A DNA stretch of 64,000 nt from NCBI GenBank assembly GCA_947095535.1, contig OX352774.1, forward strand, positions 66,464,416 through 66,528,415, written 5' to 3'. Position 1 is the first letter of the stretch. Each line of letters starts with the position of its first letter. A model generated the notes under the pieces. It ran no database searches, was not told where the DNA came from, and saw only the letters and a list, made by a program, of their open reading frames with translations. The stretch comes from Poecilobothrus nobilitatus (taxonomy: Eukaryota > Arthropoda > Insecta > Diptera > Dolichopodidae). Made by a program: the position numbers and the translations under genes. Below are positions 34,905-46,525 of this stretch, in pieces.

Positions 34905-35884
34905 GCCAAAATTAAAAAAAAAATATTAAAGCATTCAACTTTATAGATAAGTATATAACAAAAACAAAAAAAAAAAACACTCCACAAAAATTTGAAATTT
35001 ATAATCACACCTGTAATAAATATATATGAACATATACTTACATATATATACATACAACACAATAATTTTCATATAAAGGTATTTAAATTTTTTTTTTTTT
35101 TTAACTTTATTGTCAATACATATACGTCTATATATCTGCATATATTATGTTTATACATATATAAATAGATATGATTAAAAAAATCACTTGGTTACCAAAT
35201 ATACAAAAAAAAAAAAAAGAATAAAAAATATATAATGATGATATGATGATGAAAATTCTTATATTGATGATTGATTTTGATATTAATATTTAGTGTTGAT
35301 GTTGATGATAATGAACAATAATAACAATGATATTTAAGATGATTAAGATAGGACTGTGTAATTATAATGAAAATATATTTTTATATATTATCTATCTACA
35401 TACATTTATTTACACAGATTACAAATAGTATATAATTTTTTTTTTTTTTTATTTAACAGCCTGTTATATTTAAAATCTGAAAAATTTTGATTTTTTTTTT
35501 ATTTTATTTTTGTTTTTTGTTTTTGTAAGTAAAATACATTTTAAATAACCAAAAAAAGAAATGAAAATGAAATGAAAAGTTTTCTGTTGTAACTTTTCTT
35601 TTTTTTTTTTGTATTTTGTTTTTTTTTTTTTTTGTTATTGTTATTGTATTTTTTTTATCATCTTTTTTCTTATACGTAGACAGTGGTATCTAGACAACAC
35701 AAAAATGAAAAATGGCAAAAAAAGAAAAAAAATAAATAAATATCCTACCCTATATACAAATATATATAAATATATATAGGTACATATGTATGTATATAAT
35801 GATATAAAATCATTTTTATTTTTTTAAGATACAATTAACTGGGTTGAAATTTTAGAATTCTATCTATTATATAAATATATATAG

Positions 35885-35922
<38 letters not shown>

Positions 35923-37060
35923 TTGTATAAAGATTACGATAAAAAAAAATTTTACTTTTTATTCTAAAATAGCAACAAAATACAAAAGGAAAAAAAACTT
36001 TTGATACCTTTTTATTACATCGTGGAATGATTTGAAGAGCGTATAACCTGTATACTTTTTTATTCACTGTTTTTAAAAACTGATATAATAATATATTTCT
36101 TTATATATAGGCAAGAATAAATGTATATATATGTTGTGTGTGTATTTTATAGATAATCTCCTATATAAATATATATATATATATGTACATAACTTTTGAA
36201 CATTTAAGTATTCGCATAAAAGTTTTTTAGTTAATTGCTAAATTTTCTGCTCAACCACTTTCTATCAATTTTTGTTTTTTTTGTTTTGTTTTTTTTTTTT
36301 TTGATATTTTGTACATATTTATACATTTTTGTAAATGTATTTATTTCTTTATTTCTTTTCTTTTTAATACACATAAACGCATATTGTATTAAACAGGTAA
36401 AAAGAAAGATGTATCCTGAACCAAAAAAAGCAAAAAAAAAAAAACCAAGAAGAGAGGAAAAGTGATAAAGGGAAGGAGGATGATAAAATGATAAAAAGAA
36501 GAAAAGAAGTATAGAAAAGAAAATGCGAGTTATAGGATTTTTTGTTTTCTCTTTTTTAGAATTTTTAAAATATACACCTACATTCATACATACATTCATA
36601 TTATAAATTACTATATATATATAAATATATATACATATATATATTTGATTGAACATGTGTACTGTTGTGTATACTCTATATATTATTAAATGGTATTTGT
36701 TGTTTTATGTTTTTTTTTATGTTTATTTTTTTTCGTTTTTTTTTTTTTTTTGTATCAGACTGATGTTTAATACAGGTGCTTTTTATTTTATTCGTATTTT
36801 ATTTTATTATTATTATCAGGTACTTTTTTTTGTTTTTCTTATATTTCGTTTAATATTTTCTTTTATTTTTTTTTTTCATTTCATTATCTAATACAATTTT
36901 TAAGTATTAATTTGGTTTTTGTTTTGTGTTTTTTCATTTTTCGTTTTTATTTTGAAATTTGAAATTTTTTTCATTTTTATTTTATTTCACCAAAAAAAAA
37001 AGAAAAAAAAGGAAATATTTGTCGGTCTAAACAAAGGCTCAAATAATAATATATGTATGT

Positions 37061-39403
37061 AACATTTTTTTTTTACTTTTCTGCAAACTAAGTGATAATT
37101 CTGACAGAAAATATTCATTTGCTTCATTTAGTGTTGTGGCAACAGGTGCGATTATGTTTGTGTTTTTTTTTTTTTGATTTATCTAAAACTGATTGATTAA
37201 CCCATAACTTTTCATCTTAGGAAATATTCATATATTAAATTAACTAGTGTTTGAGTAGTTTAAGAATATTAGTTTTTTTTAGGCTTTTCTAATTAAAATT
37301 TTTTTTTGTTTTGTAACTTAGACCTGTGCCAATGAAAAAATAATTTCTTGTTATATGAAAGAGAAACATTTTACGATTTATTACGATTTTATTATTAACT
37401 AACCATTGGGCAGTAAAAAAAAATTTTTTTTTATAAATCTTTAAGTTTGTTTAAGGTATATCAAAGATAGATTTTTCGGTTTTTTTTTTCCCCCAATCGA
37501 CTGAAAAGATTAACAAATACTAGACAGTTAACATATTAATAAACAAATCGTTTGACTTCTGCGTACGAAACAATTTGAAGATTATAAAACTTATAGATAA
37601 AAAAAATTCATTGTTAATTTTTTTTGTCGATACTTTTTTTAAAATTTATCAATTAAGTTTTCACTAAACACAAATCACTTATTGTTTTGGATGTTGCCGT
37701 TTTTGAGCTCTGTTAAATATTCATTTCAGAAAATTTATTGTATACTAGTCATAATGCTTGGAATCGTTTTCTGGTAGCTTATAAGGATCTTATTCAGTCT
37801 CTTTTCACTATAAAAGTATACTTTTTATATTTTTAAGAATCTAAAATTTATCTTTACTGATTATCATTCTTGATCAGAATATTCTATGTATTTTCGTATA
37901 CACATTTTGAAAATAGTTTTTTTCAATTTTAATTATTAACCAAAACTTTTAGACTCAAGTGTTTTAACCAACTTATTCAGATTTTAAATTATGAATTTAA
38001 AAGAAAAGAATTAAAATAATTTTTAATGGAATTTTACTTTATTTTTAATCTATTTTTAGATGAAAAATTTAAGGAATAGGTTTTTTTATCATTGAACAGA
38101 TCAATGAAGTTTTTATATACTTCGTTTATTTAAAGCATAAATGAAATGGAATGTAAAAGGAAAGAAAAATAATAAATTAGTTAAAAAAGTCTTAAGATTT
38201 ATTTTGACAGTTTAGTCTAGGCAGACAGTATACAATTTCAATTTTTTAATTGCATTTAAAAACTGTGAAACAATAAATACTGAATTGAGATTAAGGGTTT
38301 TACATTTTGCTAGAATTAGATGCCTTGTAGAAAATATTGAATGTTCTACGTTAATTTTTAATCATTTAGGAATTTCCACAGTGCATTTTCCATCAATCAA
38401 AATCTTTTAATTTAGATAATTGTTTATCAACAGAAATTTAAAATCACTAAAATCAATTGTTCTAATTTAGAACATCTAGCTAGAATATTGAAAAGATGTG
38501 GGATACTTGTTCGGCAGGTGATGCTAAATAACTTATATAATTATAAGGAATTTAATAGAGTGAAAATAATGATTTTCATTACTTAATTGATTACTTACAA
38601 ATGATTACAATTTTGCAAAATGGGCAATTTTTATTACGTTATTAATTCTAATTGTATATATACTTTGTAATTTCTAAGAAAAAAAATCGAAACACATAAA
38701 GACTAAAGGTAACCCTATTCAAATTTATTTTATTTTTAAAATGGTTCAATTACATTTTTTTTTTTGTTTATTTTAGTTGTTTTTGTTTTTTGTTCGTTAA
38801 CATGTATTGATTATTTTTCATTTAAAAAAAAAAAATATATATATATATAAAATTTGATGTGGGACTATGTAATTTACTTTTGAAAATTTTCACTTGGTTT
38901 TATTTTGTATAAACGAATTTTTTCCTTTCTTTTTTTAATCTATTAAAATCGTTAATGTTAAATAATTATGTGTGATTGTGTGAGTTATAAAAGTTAAAAC
39001 GTCAAAAAATTTTTTATGATACGATCTTATATCTCTATACACTAATTTAATACTCAGTTCAGTTTGAAATTTATTTTGATAATATTAAACTAAATTAAAT
39101 AACTGATATTGGCTGCCAGTTAGTAAAACCTGGCCATATCTCTGTAAAAATTAAATACCAATAAACAGTAATGATGTGGAAATTAATAGAAATAGAAAGG
39201 TCAACTTAATCATTTCTTTTATATTTCAATACAGCAACTTTTGAACATAAAGAAGAAAATATAGAAATATAAACAATATATTCGGTTGACAAGAAAAGAA
39301 TTTTAGTAGCATAAAATTTTCAATACTTAATCATAACTAAATATTAACTTTTTATCTAGATGGAAGGGAAAATATGGAAATTAAATTTCAAATAAAATAT
39401 AAA
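37061..39403. other. A/T-rich non-coding stretch
   Basis: No gene recognised, and less homopolymeric than the block before it. GTGTTGTGGCAACAGGTGCG near 37132 and GATGTGGGATACTTGTTCGG near 38494 are short complex patches with no known match. T run near 38756. Confidence 0.5.
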
Positions 39404-39580
39404 AAGCCTCGGTGGCCTAGTGGGTGAGAGCGTATACAATGTGCTCTAAACACCGAGAGAGTGTGGGTTCGAATCCCACACACGTCGTAAGAATAATTCC
39501 CCCTTACGATATTTACAGCCACGCCTGAAAAGAAAAGGCTGTGTAACCTTGTTATATTTATGTTTAAAAAAAAATAAAAA
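39404..39580 (+). mobile_element. tRNA-derived SINE, family 1, best-preserved promoter boxes
   Basis: AAGCCTCGG head, A box TGGCCTAGTGGG (39413-39424), then GCGTATACAATGTGCTCTAAAC, a perfect B box GGTTCGAATCC (39466-39476), and CACACGTCGTAAG. The conserved stem-loop follows (arms TCGTAAG 39485-39491 and CTTACGA 39503-39509), then ACAGCCACGCCTG..GGCTGTGTAA, a shortened end, and an A-rich tail at 39565-39580. Both Pol III boxes are intact, so this copy could be transcribed. The tail domain is partly deleted relative to 25.8 kb (the CACATTTATGTGGCAGAG end is reduced to a TATATTTATG remnant). Confidence 0.85.
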
Positions 39581-40089
39581 CTAAAGTATAGATAGAAAAG
39601 AAAGCCAGGATACAGACAATTTGCAAGTTCTTTCTAGCAAAAAAAAAAAACAAAACTAGTAGAATCAACATGATTGTTTCAAAACAGAAAAATGTGGTAA
39701 AATAATATCCATAATGTTCATATTTCTAAATAGTGAAATAAGAAGAACTTAAAGAATCGATTTTTATTGTTAATTATATTCATATTATAATATTTGCATC
39801 AATAATCAAATATGAAAATAAAAGATATAAAAAATAATTATATTAACTATACATAATTTGGTTAAGTCATATTCTTAATCCCTATTTTTCCACTTGTTCA
39901 TTAAATTTTTTCCTTTTTATTCTCTTGTTTCTTGTTCGATATTCAAAACCAAACCAAAACCAAACTAATCTTCTAAATCCTTTAAGAAATAAAATAACAG
40001 AAGATATATTAAATCTTTATTTTATAGAAGAAGTTAAAACTCACTCTGAGCTGTAACACTAATTGATAATAAAATAAAATCTGATCATA
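39581..40089. other. A/T-rich spacer
   Basis: No gene or repeat beyond AACCAAACCAAAACCAAAC near 39947. Confidence 0.5.
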
Positions 40090-40320
40090 ATGTCTAAAAA
40101 AGAAATAACTAAACTTGAAAATGCCATTCAACCAGAATTTCCTAACGAAATGATCCAATCTTTATATACAACGAATGCTAAACAAAACAAAATTAAAAAT
40201 TTTTGTATTCATCCAAAACTTCAGCTTTGGCAAAAGAATTCAAATATTCAACACTTAGCCATAGTTGGTATTTACATTATTTTATTAAATTTCATTTTAT
40301 TTAAGGTCTTAATTTTGTAG
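40090..40320 (+). CDS. Orphan 76-codon ORF with a C-terminal hydrophobic segment
   Basis: From ATG (context CATAATGTC, weak) to TAG. The first half is soluble and varied: MSKKEITKLENAIQPEFPNE, then a stretch with Trp and Pro (HPKLQLWQKNS). The last ~22 residues (HLAIVGIYIILLNFILFKVL) form one predicted membrane segment, so the layout is that of a small tail-anchored protein. Base composition is as A/T-rich as the surroundings, with no homopolymer. I recognise no family. It may be chance, since a hydrophobic end is easy to make from T-rich DNA. Confidence 0.15.
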   Translation: MSKKEITKLENAIQPEFPNEMIQSLYTTNAKQNKIKNFCIHPKLQLWQKNSNIQHLAIVGIYIILLNFILFKVLIL

Positions 40321-41188
40321 AATCATTGTATTTTATGTAAATTGTTATCTTCATTAACATATTATAATATATATGATTTTTACAGTATTGATTTTTCTAT
40401 AGCTTTATCTCCTTCTACAGCTTCATCCCCTAAAATACTATAATTCAATAAATTCCATCTTCCTTTCATCCTATATGAGTGCTAGACTAGTGGTTAGAAT
40501 ACCGATTCCATTTATAATGTACATTTTTTATCGAATCGTTTATATACTTATGTTTCTTTTAGTTGGAAAAAATTTAATTATTGTTTTTTTTATAGTTTTT
40601 CTTTGTTTTGACAATCACAAAACAAAAAAAAAAAAAATTAAAATATTATTCTTTTTAATTTTAATTGCTTAAATCTTCTTTTTGCTTTAATTTTTATTGT
40701 TTTTTTTTTTTCTGTTTTTTAACTAATAATAAATACTTAAAAAAACAGATTTGAAATAAATGTACAATTTTCCTTATATATTATAATAATAAAAAAAAAA
40801 TACAATCAAAAATCCAAAGAAATAAACATGTTTACATAATACAATGTAAGATGTGGCGACCTTGAATATTTTCTTCAGGTTTTTCAGTATTAAACTGGAA
40901 TATGTTCTGTTTTCAGATTCTTCTTTTTTTTTTCTCTCATTATTTATTTTATAAAAATTTAAATAATTTATGTATCTGTAAACATTAAACTCCTAAAAAA
41001 AAAAAAATTAAGAAAAAAAAAAAATTAAAAGAAAAGAAAATTGTATAAAATCATAAATAGAATTAAAACAAAAAAAAAAAATATATGTTAATAATATTTA
41101 ATTTATTTAAAAATAAATAATTTGTAAACTAAGAAACAAAAAAAAAAATGGAAGATATATGAAATAAATTAATATTTTAACAATAATA

Positions 41189-41215
41189 TCATTATTATTA
41201 TTATTATTATTATTA
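41189..41215. repeat. (ATT)n microsatellite
   Basis: About nine ATT units, nearly perfect. Confidence 0.9.
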
Positions 41216-41586
41216 ATTTTAGAATTTACATTGTAAATCAGTTTAATTTGCATATTTTAAGGATTTTTTAATTATACATTGGTACTTAAATGTTAAAAAC
41301 ACAAAATAAAATAATTAAAAGCTTTATTTAATGTATTGTAACATAAAAAAAAAAATGGGTGAAAAACAACTGTTGCTTTAATTTACTGTTACAAAATAAT
41401 TTTGTATACATACAATAAAATATATTTACATAAATTTTCACTAAAAAATTTTTTTTTATCTCTAATTTTAAAATGAAAAATTATATTGTTTTGTTTTTCT
41501 CTGTTTTTTAGGGTAAGAATGATGAAAATTATGAAAAAAGAATGTATGTAATTTCATTTACCTTTTGTTTTTTTAAACTTTCATTT

Positions 41587-41650
41587 GAACCCCACCTTAG
41601 AAACCCCACTATACACTTTAGAACCCCACCTTTACTTTAAATCCCACTTG
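41587..41650 (+). repeat. Short C-rich imperfect repeat
   Basis: GAACCCCACCTTAGAAACCCCACTATACACTTTAGAACCCCACCTT followed by AAATCCCACTTG: three to four copies of RAACCCCACYTT at spacings of about 15-28 bp, the most C-rich run in this part of the window. Function unknown. Confidence 0.6.
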
Positions 41651-43290
41651 ATCTGAAAACTTCAAATTTAAGAATTGTAATTCAAGGCTTGTCTCACGCG
41701 TAAGAGATAAAAGGAAAAATTTTAAAGATTAACTGATAATTTTTATAGAGAACTTTTCGAAAATCTGCAGCAAAGTGTAGTTATTGTTATGTTAAAAGTT
41801 AAAACTGAATTTATGATTAATTTTAACATCATAATTCTTTTAATTTTGTTTCTTATATTTTGAAAATATGGAAATTAGAATGTTTTTACTTTTACTATTA
41901 CTTTTATTTCTATTTTTTTCTAATATATACTTTATTACATATCTTTTTAAGATTTTATTTACAAGACCTGAATCCTATCATTAGTAAAAGTTATTTTGTA
42001 AACCAATTAGACTTATGACTTTAAAAAATATGAAAATCATCTATCAACTTTTGAATATATGAAAGATCTTCTATCAATGGTATATGATATTTACGGCCAA
42101 AAACCAATAGTCATATTTAATTATATTTACGCAGCAAAGAAATATAAAACTTGTATGGCTAATCAAGACTTAATCAAAAATTTTTGAATGAAATTTACAA
42201 AAAAAAAAAAACAACAGACTGGAGTTAGTACCTTCAAGCCCCTATATGTACCTTCTTTCTAAAAGTTTTAAAAAATTGTTAGGACTTAGAAAAGATTAAA
42301 AAGTTTGTGTTTTAACACCATTTAAATTAATCTGTTGATACATCGAAAGACATTACATATGTATTCTTATATAAATATAATTTTTTAAACAAATTTTTAT
42401 TTTGGAAGTACATACATTTATATTTTCTTTACAAAAATTTTCATTTAAATCTCGTATTACACAACTTTTATAAATTAATAAAAGAATAACTCTTTGGTAT
42501 TTCAATTCATCACGTGCCTTATACAAATACATATTACCTGAAATCAATATTTAATTCATATTTTATCAGTCAAAGCCACGAAAAGTATATAATAAATATA
42601 TATACATTGAGCAAATTGCACTAAATATTAAAAATTTTAAAATAAGATAAGATAAAATTCCCCCTAAGAGTTAAGATAATAAATAAATCACCCCTGTTTT
42701 AAATACCATATAACGCATTCACATGTTTCGAATTTTTAATTTTGTTTTTAAAAGCAGAAAAAAATTAAATAAAAAGTCTTATAACAAAAATTTATGATGT
42801 AACACAAATAACAAACAAAAAAGAGGTTTTAAACAGTTGTTTCCCATAATTTTTATATAATACAAAAAATATCTGTTAAGCATTAGTAAATAAAAACAGA
42901 ATATGATTGAAAACTGTTAACAGTTTTATTGAAATTTTATTGAATTTGTGAATTTGTGTACTGTGCATTGCCAGTAGAAAATAATGAAATTACTATATGA
43001 CAATAACAGATCTATAAATTTTTCTTTATCCATATATGTATATATGTAATTTATTTCACTGTATTATGATGAGTTACAATTTCTTTAAATATGTTATTTA
43101 ATAACAAAGAATATATATACATATCATACTCACACTTATTTAATACAAGTTAAAATTATTTAATTGCATAGGAGTATAGAAGTACAGAAAATATTAACGA
43201 AGGTCAAAGCAACAAAAAAAAAAGAAATCATAATTCGAAAAAATTAAAACCTACGGTTTCCGAATTATTTCAGCCTAAGGATAACATAAA

Positions 43291-43575
43291 AACACTACGC
43301 GACACATTCAAAATCCCCAAGAATTAAATTCCCACTAAGACAAAATTCCCACTAAGACAAAATTCCCAAAAACAAAATCCCCAAAGAGAAAATCGCCAAA
43401 AAACAAAATTCTCAAAAACGAATTCTCTACAATTATATTTCGATATTAATATCAGTGATGTATTCAAGCTTTTCTACTAGGGTCAACACTAATTTTTTAA
43501 ACAACACTAAAATCCTTCCTAATTCAGAATATCGCAGAATTTTATTTTGGCGATTTTATTTTTAGCGTTTTTTTA
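43291..43575. repeat. AATTCCCA-type short tandem repeat with an inverted partner
   Basis: From 43310 to 43425 short units recur: AAATTCCCACTAAGACA (twice, identical), AAATTCCCAAAAACA, AAATCCCCAAAGAGA, AAATCGCCAAAAAACA, AAATTCTCAAAAACG (about 15-17 bp each). On the far side, 43541-43575 reads TTTTGGCGATTTTATTTTTAGCG, the inverse type of unit (CGCTAAAAATAAAATCGCCAAAA). This suggests a small foldback element with subterminal repeats. No clear target-site duplication. Confidence 0.6.
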
Positions 43576-44708
43576 GCAAAATATCTTCATATAGATGAAA
43601 AATAACAAAAATTCAGAAAATTGGATTATAATTGCAACCATCACTGAAAAATCTATGGGAACAAACAAATTATTGGTTTTATATAAATTATGTGTTAGTT
43701 AAAGATAGAAAATAGGGAAATAAAAAGCATGAGATAACAAATAAAAAACCAAAACGTAAAATTCAAAAAAAAATAAAAAGTTGTAAATAATACGAGAAAA
43801 ATTTATGAAAATAAAGGAAAAGAAATTCAATGTTTTGAACGAAAACTGAGCAAGTGCAAAGAGAAATTTAACATAGCATTATCTGAAAAAGAAATGATGA
43901 TTAATATTATATAATGGTCAAGTAATTTTAGAAAAATACACTTATGTAATGATTATCAAGCAATTATAACCACCTAAGTTTCAAACTTTAAATGTCATTG
44001 AATTTTCTCGAACAAAAGTCATTGGAAATTCCTAATGGGAAAATATAAAATTATAAACTTTGTTGGATTTGTTTAAATCCAACAGAAAAAGCGAAGCGAT
44101 GTTTCAAACGAAATCTTAATTTATTTTTGCTACAATAGCCAAAACAATGTTTCTTAATAAAATTGTCTCTTTTTCGACCTTAATAGCTACAACATGAGGG
44201 AGATTATGAAATCGAGGAAAGTTGTATTCATTATTTCAAGACGTAACTTCGGTAAAAAAGATATTATCATTGTTTTGATGAGCATCTCTCTAATATGATT
44301 CTTTCAGAAATTGCATACTTTAAAAATTCTATATAAAAACAAAAACAGCAAAATAAAAAGAAAATTCAAGACGAATATTTTTCGGTATTCATGTATTCAT
44401 AATACTTTTTTTTAACAGTTTTGTCTAATTTTGTGAAGAACAAATTTTAAAAATTTCTACTCATTTGCCTAAGAAAATGTCCGAAGTGCGAAGAAATTAA
44501 AATTCCTTATAGTATAAAGATATATAAAGTTTATAGTACAGACAAAAAAAAAATGAATTAAATAAATAAATAACTTTTGGTACTGTCTCTGTTTTTTTTT
44601 TTTTTCAAATTAATATTAAACCAATCTTAAGATCATATAAATGAAAATTGTAGATATAACTATATATATATATATATATATATATACAAATACTAAATAA
44701 CCATTCTA

Positions 44709-44741
<33 letters not shown>

Positions 44742-46194
44742 TGTAAAAATAGCATTTAATTTACACTATACATACATATGTATGTAATATGTATATTAAT
44801 AAAAACAAAACAATAAAATTATACTTAAAAATAAATAATTTATTTAATTAAAATTTAATAGATATTTTTACAATTTATTTTTAATTATCTTGAATATACA
44901 ACCATAATACAATACTCATTCCAATTCCGAACAACATATTATTTTCGACTATTATTTATATATAGTAATTTTTTTCCTAATACTATATATGTACTCATAA
45001 TTCTTAAGATCCTCCCTACACAAAAATTTATCTTTATTATTTTAATCTAAATTAATATGACAAAAAAAAAAAAAAAACAACTAAACTAAACTAAACTTGC
45101 GAAATCATTTAATATTATTAAAATAGAAAATAAAAAGAAAATATTTACTTATATAATTATATAACAGATATATACAAAAAAAAAAAAAAAAAATATACAC
45201 AATACAAAGTTATAAAACAATAAAATTAATTGTAATATTTCAATAATAATATTTTATTGATTATTTACAATACTAATCTATATAGAATATCTAAAATTAT
45301 TTTATTATTATGTTTGAATAACGGTAAATTTCTATTAATACTATTACGTTTATGTATATATATTTACATTTCCTTTATATAATAATATTATATCACCAAA
45401 ATAAAAATGAAAACTGAAAATAAAAAAAATAAAAAAAAACCAATGAAATGAAAAACGAAGAATTTAATTAATTCATTACCAAAAGTAATATGTATATTTT
45501 CTTTATATTCATTTTTCTCAGTTTTTTTTTGTTTTTTCTTTTTTCATATTTACTACTATTTTTATATTAACAATTTTCCAAAAAAAAAAAAATATATATA
45601 TGAAAGAAAAATTGACTAGAATTCAAAAAGTAAAATAAGATTATAAAGGACAAAAGTTTATTCATCATTTCTCATAATTAGTTGAGATATTTTTCAGTTT
45701 TTTTCATTTTTTTCATTTTCTTTTTTTTTTTTTTTCTTTTTGTATTTTTAGATATTTTCAATATAGATTTTTTTTCTTTTATTTCATTTGGTTTTTACAT
45801 TTTTTTTTTTTTTACATTTTACTTTTCTTACTTTACTTTTATTTTGCAATTTAATAAAGAACCCACATAATTGACTGACTTCAGTCAGCTTTTCATTTAT
45901 ATCTTTTTACATTTCATTTTATTGCCAACTATCTACGCAAATATGTAAAAATGTAAGTAGAAAAGCAATCAAAATAAAATTATATTATATATGAGATTAA
46001 ATAACAGTCAACGATAGGATACATATAAAAAAAAAAAATAAAAAAATTTTTTTTATACAATAAATTAACTTATATACAAGTGAATGATAAATAGATTAGA
46101 TTAGATTGTTATTAAATGGGGATATAAATGGCACTGCGATTTTTTGATGTAGATCTATTATGCTCGTCTTATTACTATACCTCCTTCTGTTACT
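43576..46194. other. A/T-rich non-coding stretch
   Basis: No gene recognised. Contains (TA)n at 44661-44686, a T run of over 20 at 44719-44742, and A runs near 45062 and 45178. The 45682-45870 frame is poly-Phe. Confidence 0.5.
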
Positions 46195-46525
46195 ATTTAT
46201 AATACTTTTGTCAGCCTTATTGCGTGTCTAAGAAAATAAAGATTTGTATAGGGTTTATTGCTCGCAAAGTAATATGGTTCTAGGTGCAGTAAGGCCCCGA
46301 AGTTTTTGATTATGTGACCTGAAGTTTCTCCTTGCTCTTAACAGAATCTGCATATATCTACCGTCATTTTCTATTTCAATTTTCTTTAAATGTCTCTTTA
46401 GCAGGCAGTGTCCCGAAAGGAATCCTGTTAAAATTCTCTGTTTATTTTTACTGAATCTTATGATTTTATCATATTTTTGCAGGTTATAGTTTCCAGATTT
46501 TCCATTCCATAGTTTGTTTCAATCA
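46195..46525 (-). pseudogene. Decayed non-LTR retrotransposon C terminus
   Basis: Minus strand: KIIRFSKNKQRILTGF, then LSGHCLLKRHLKKI, which is the LTG.L.GH..L..HL region that follows RNase H in insect LINEs. A frameshift leads to FC, then EQGETSGHIIKNFGALLHLE and PYYFASNKPYTNLYFLRHAI. In the family this part is CRFC.E..ETP.HIL..CPAL followed by a Leu/Pro-rich end. The frameshift lies just before the zinc knuckle and a stop lies in it, so it is inactive. It is homologous in layout to the 7.7-8.1 kb remnant and probably from the same or a close family: both have a TTTTTGAWTATGTGA segment at the knuckle. Confidence 0.75.

Larger units (their letters stand above)
30361..37060. other. T/A homopolymer block with islands of normal complexity
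   Basis: About 6.7 kb dominated by T10-T20 and A10-A15 runs, TTTTGTTTT/AAAACAAAA motifs and (TA)n. Short islands of 30-120 bp with normal G+C stand out: 30650-30690, 31083-31140, 31683-31725, 32070-32105, 33245-33360, 33961-34060, 34870-34890, 36005-36060 and 36395-36465. This pattern would fit an intron or long UTR in which small functional pieces resist drift toward A/T, but that is inference. Confidence 0.45.
40321..43290. other. A/T-rich non-coding stretch
   Basis: No gene recognised. A pyrimidine-rich tract ends TTTTTTAG at 41511 and is followed by GGTAAGAATG, a splice-like arrangement discussed in the findings. The frames at 40475-40672 and 42353-42547 have no motifs. Many A runs near 40620, 40990 and 41140. 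Confidence 0.5.

Noticed and set aside
36231..36656. 141-codon minus-strand frame, and the plus-strand frame ending MYPEPKKAKKKKPRREEK
   Set aside because: Mostly homopolymer translation. The basic plus-strand tail is protein-like, but the acceptor before it (AAACAG) lies over 30 bases from any pyrimidine tract, so I did not call an exon.
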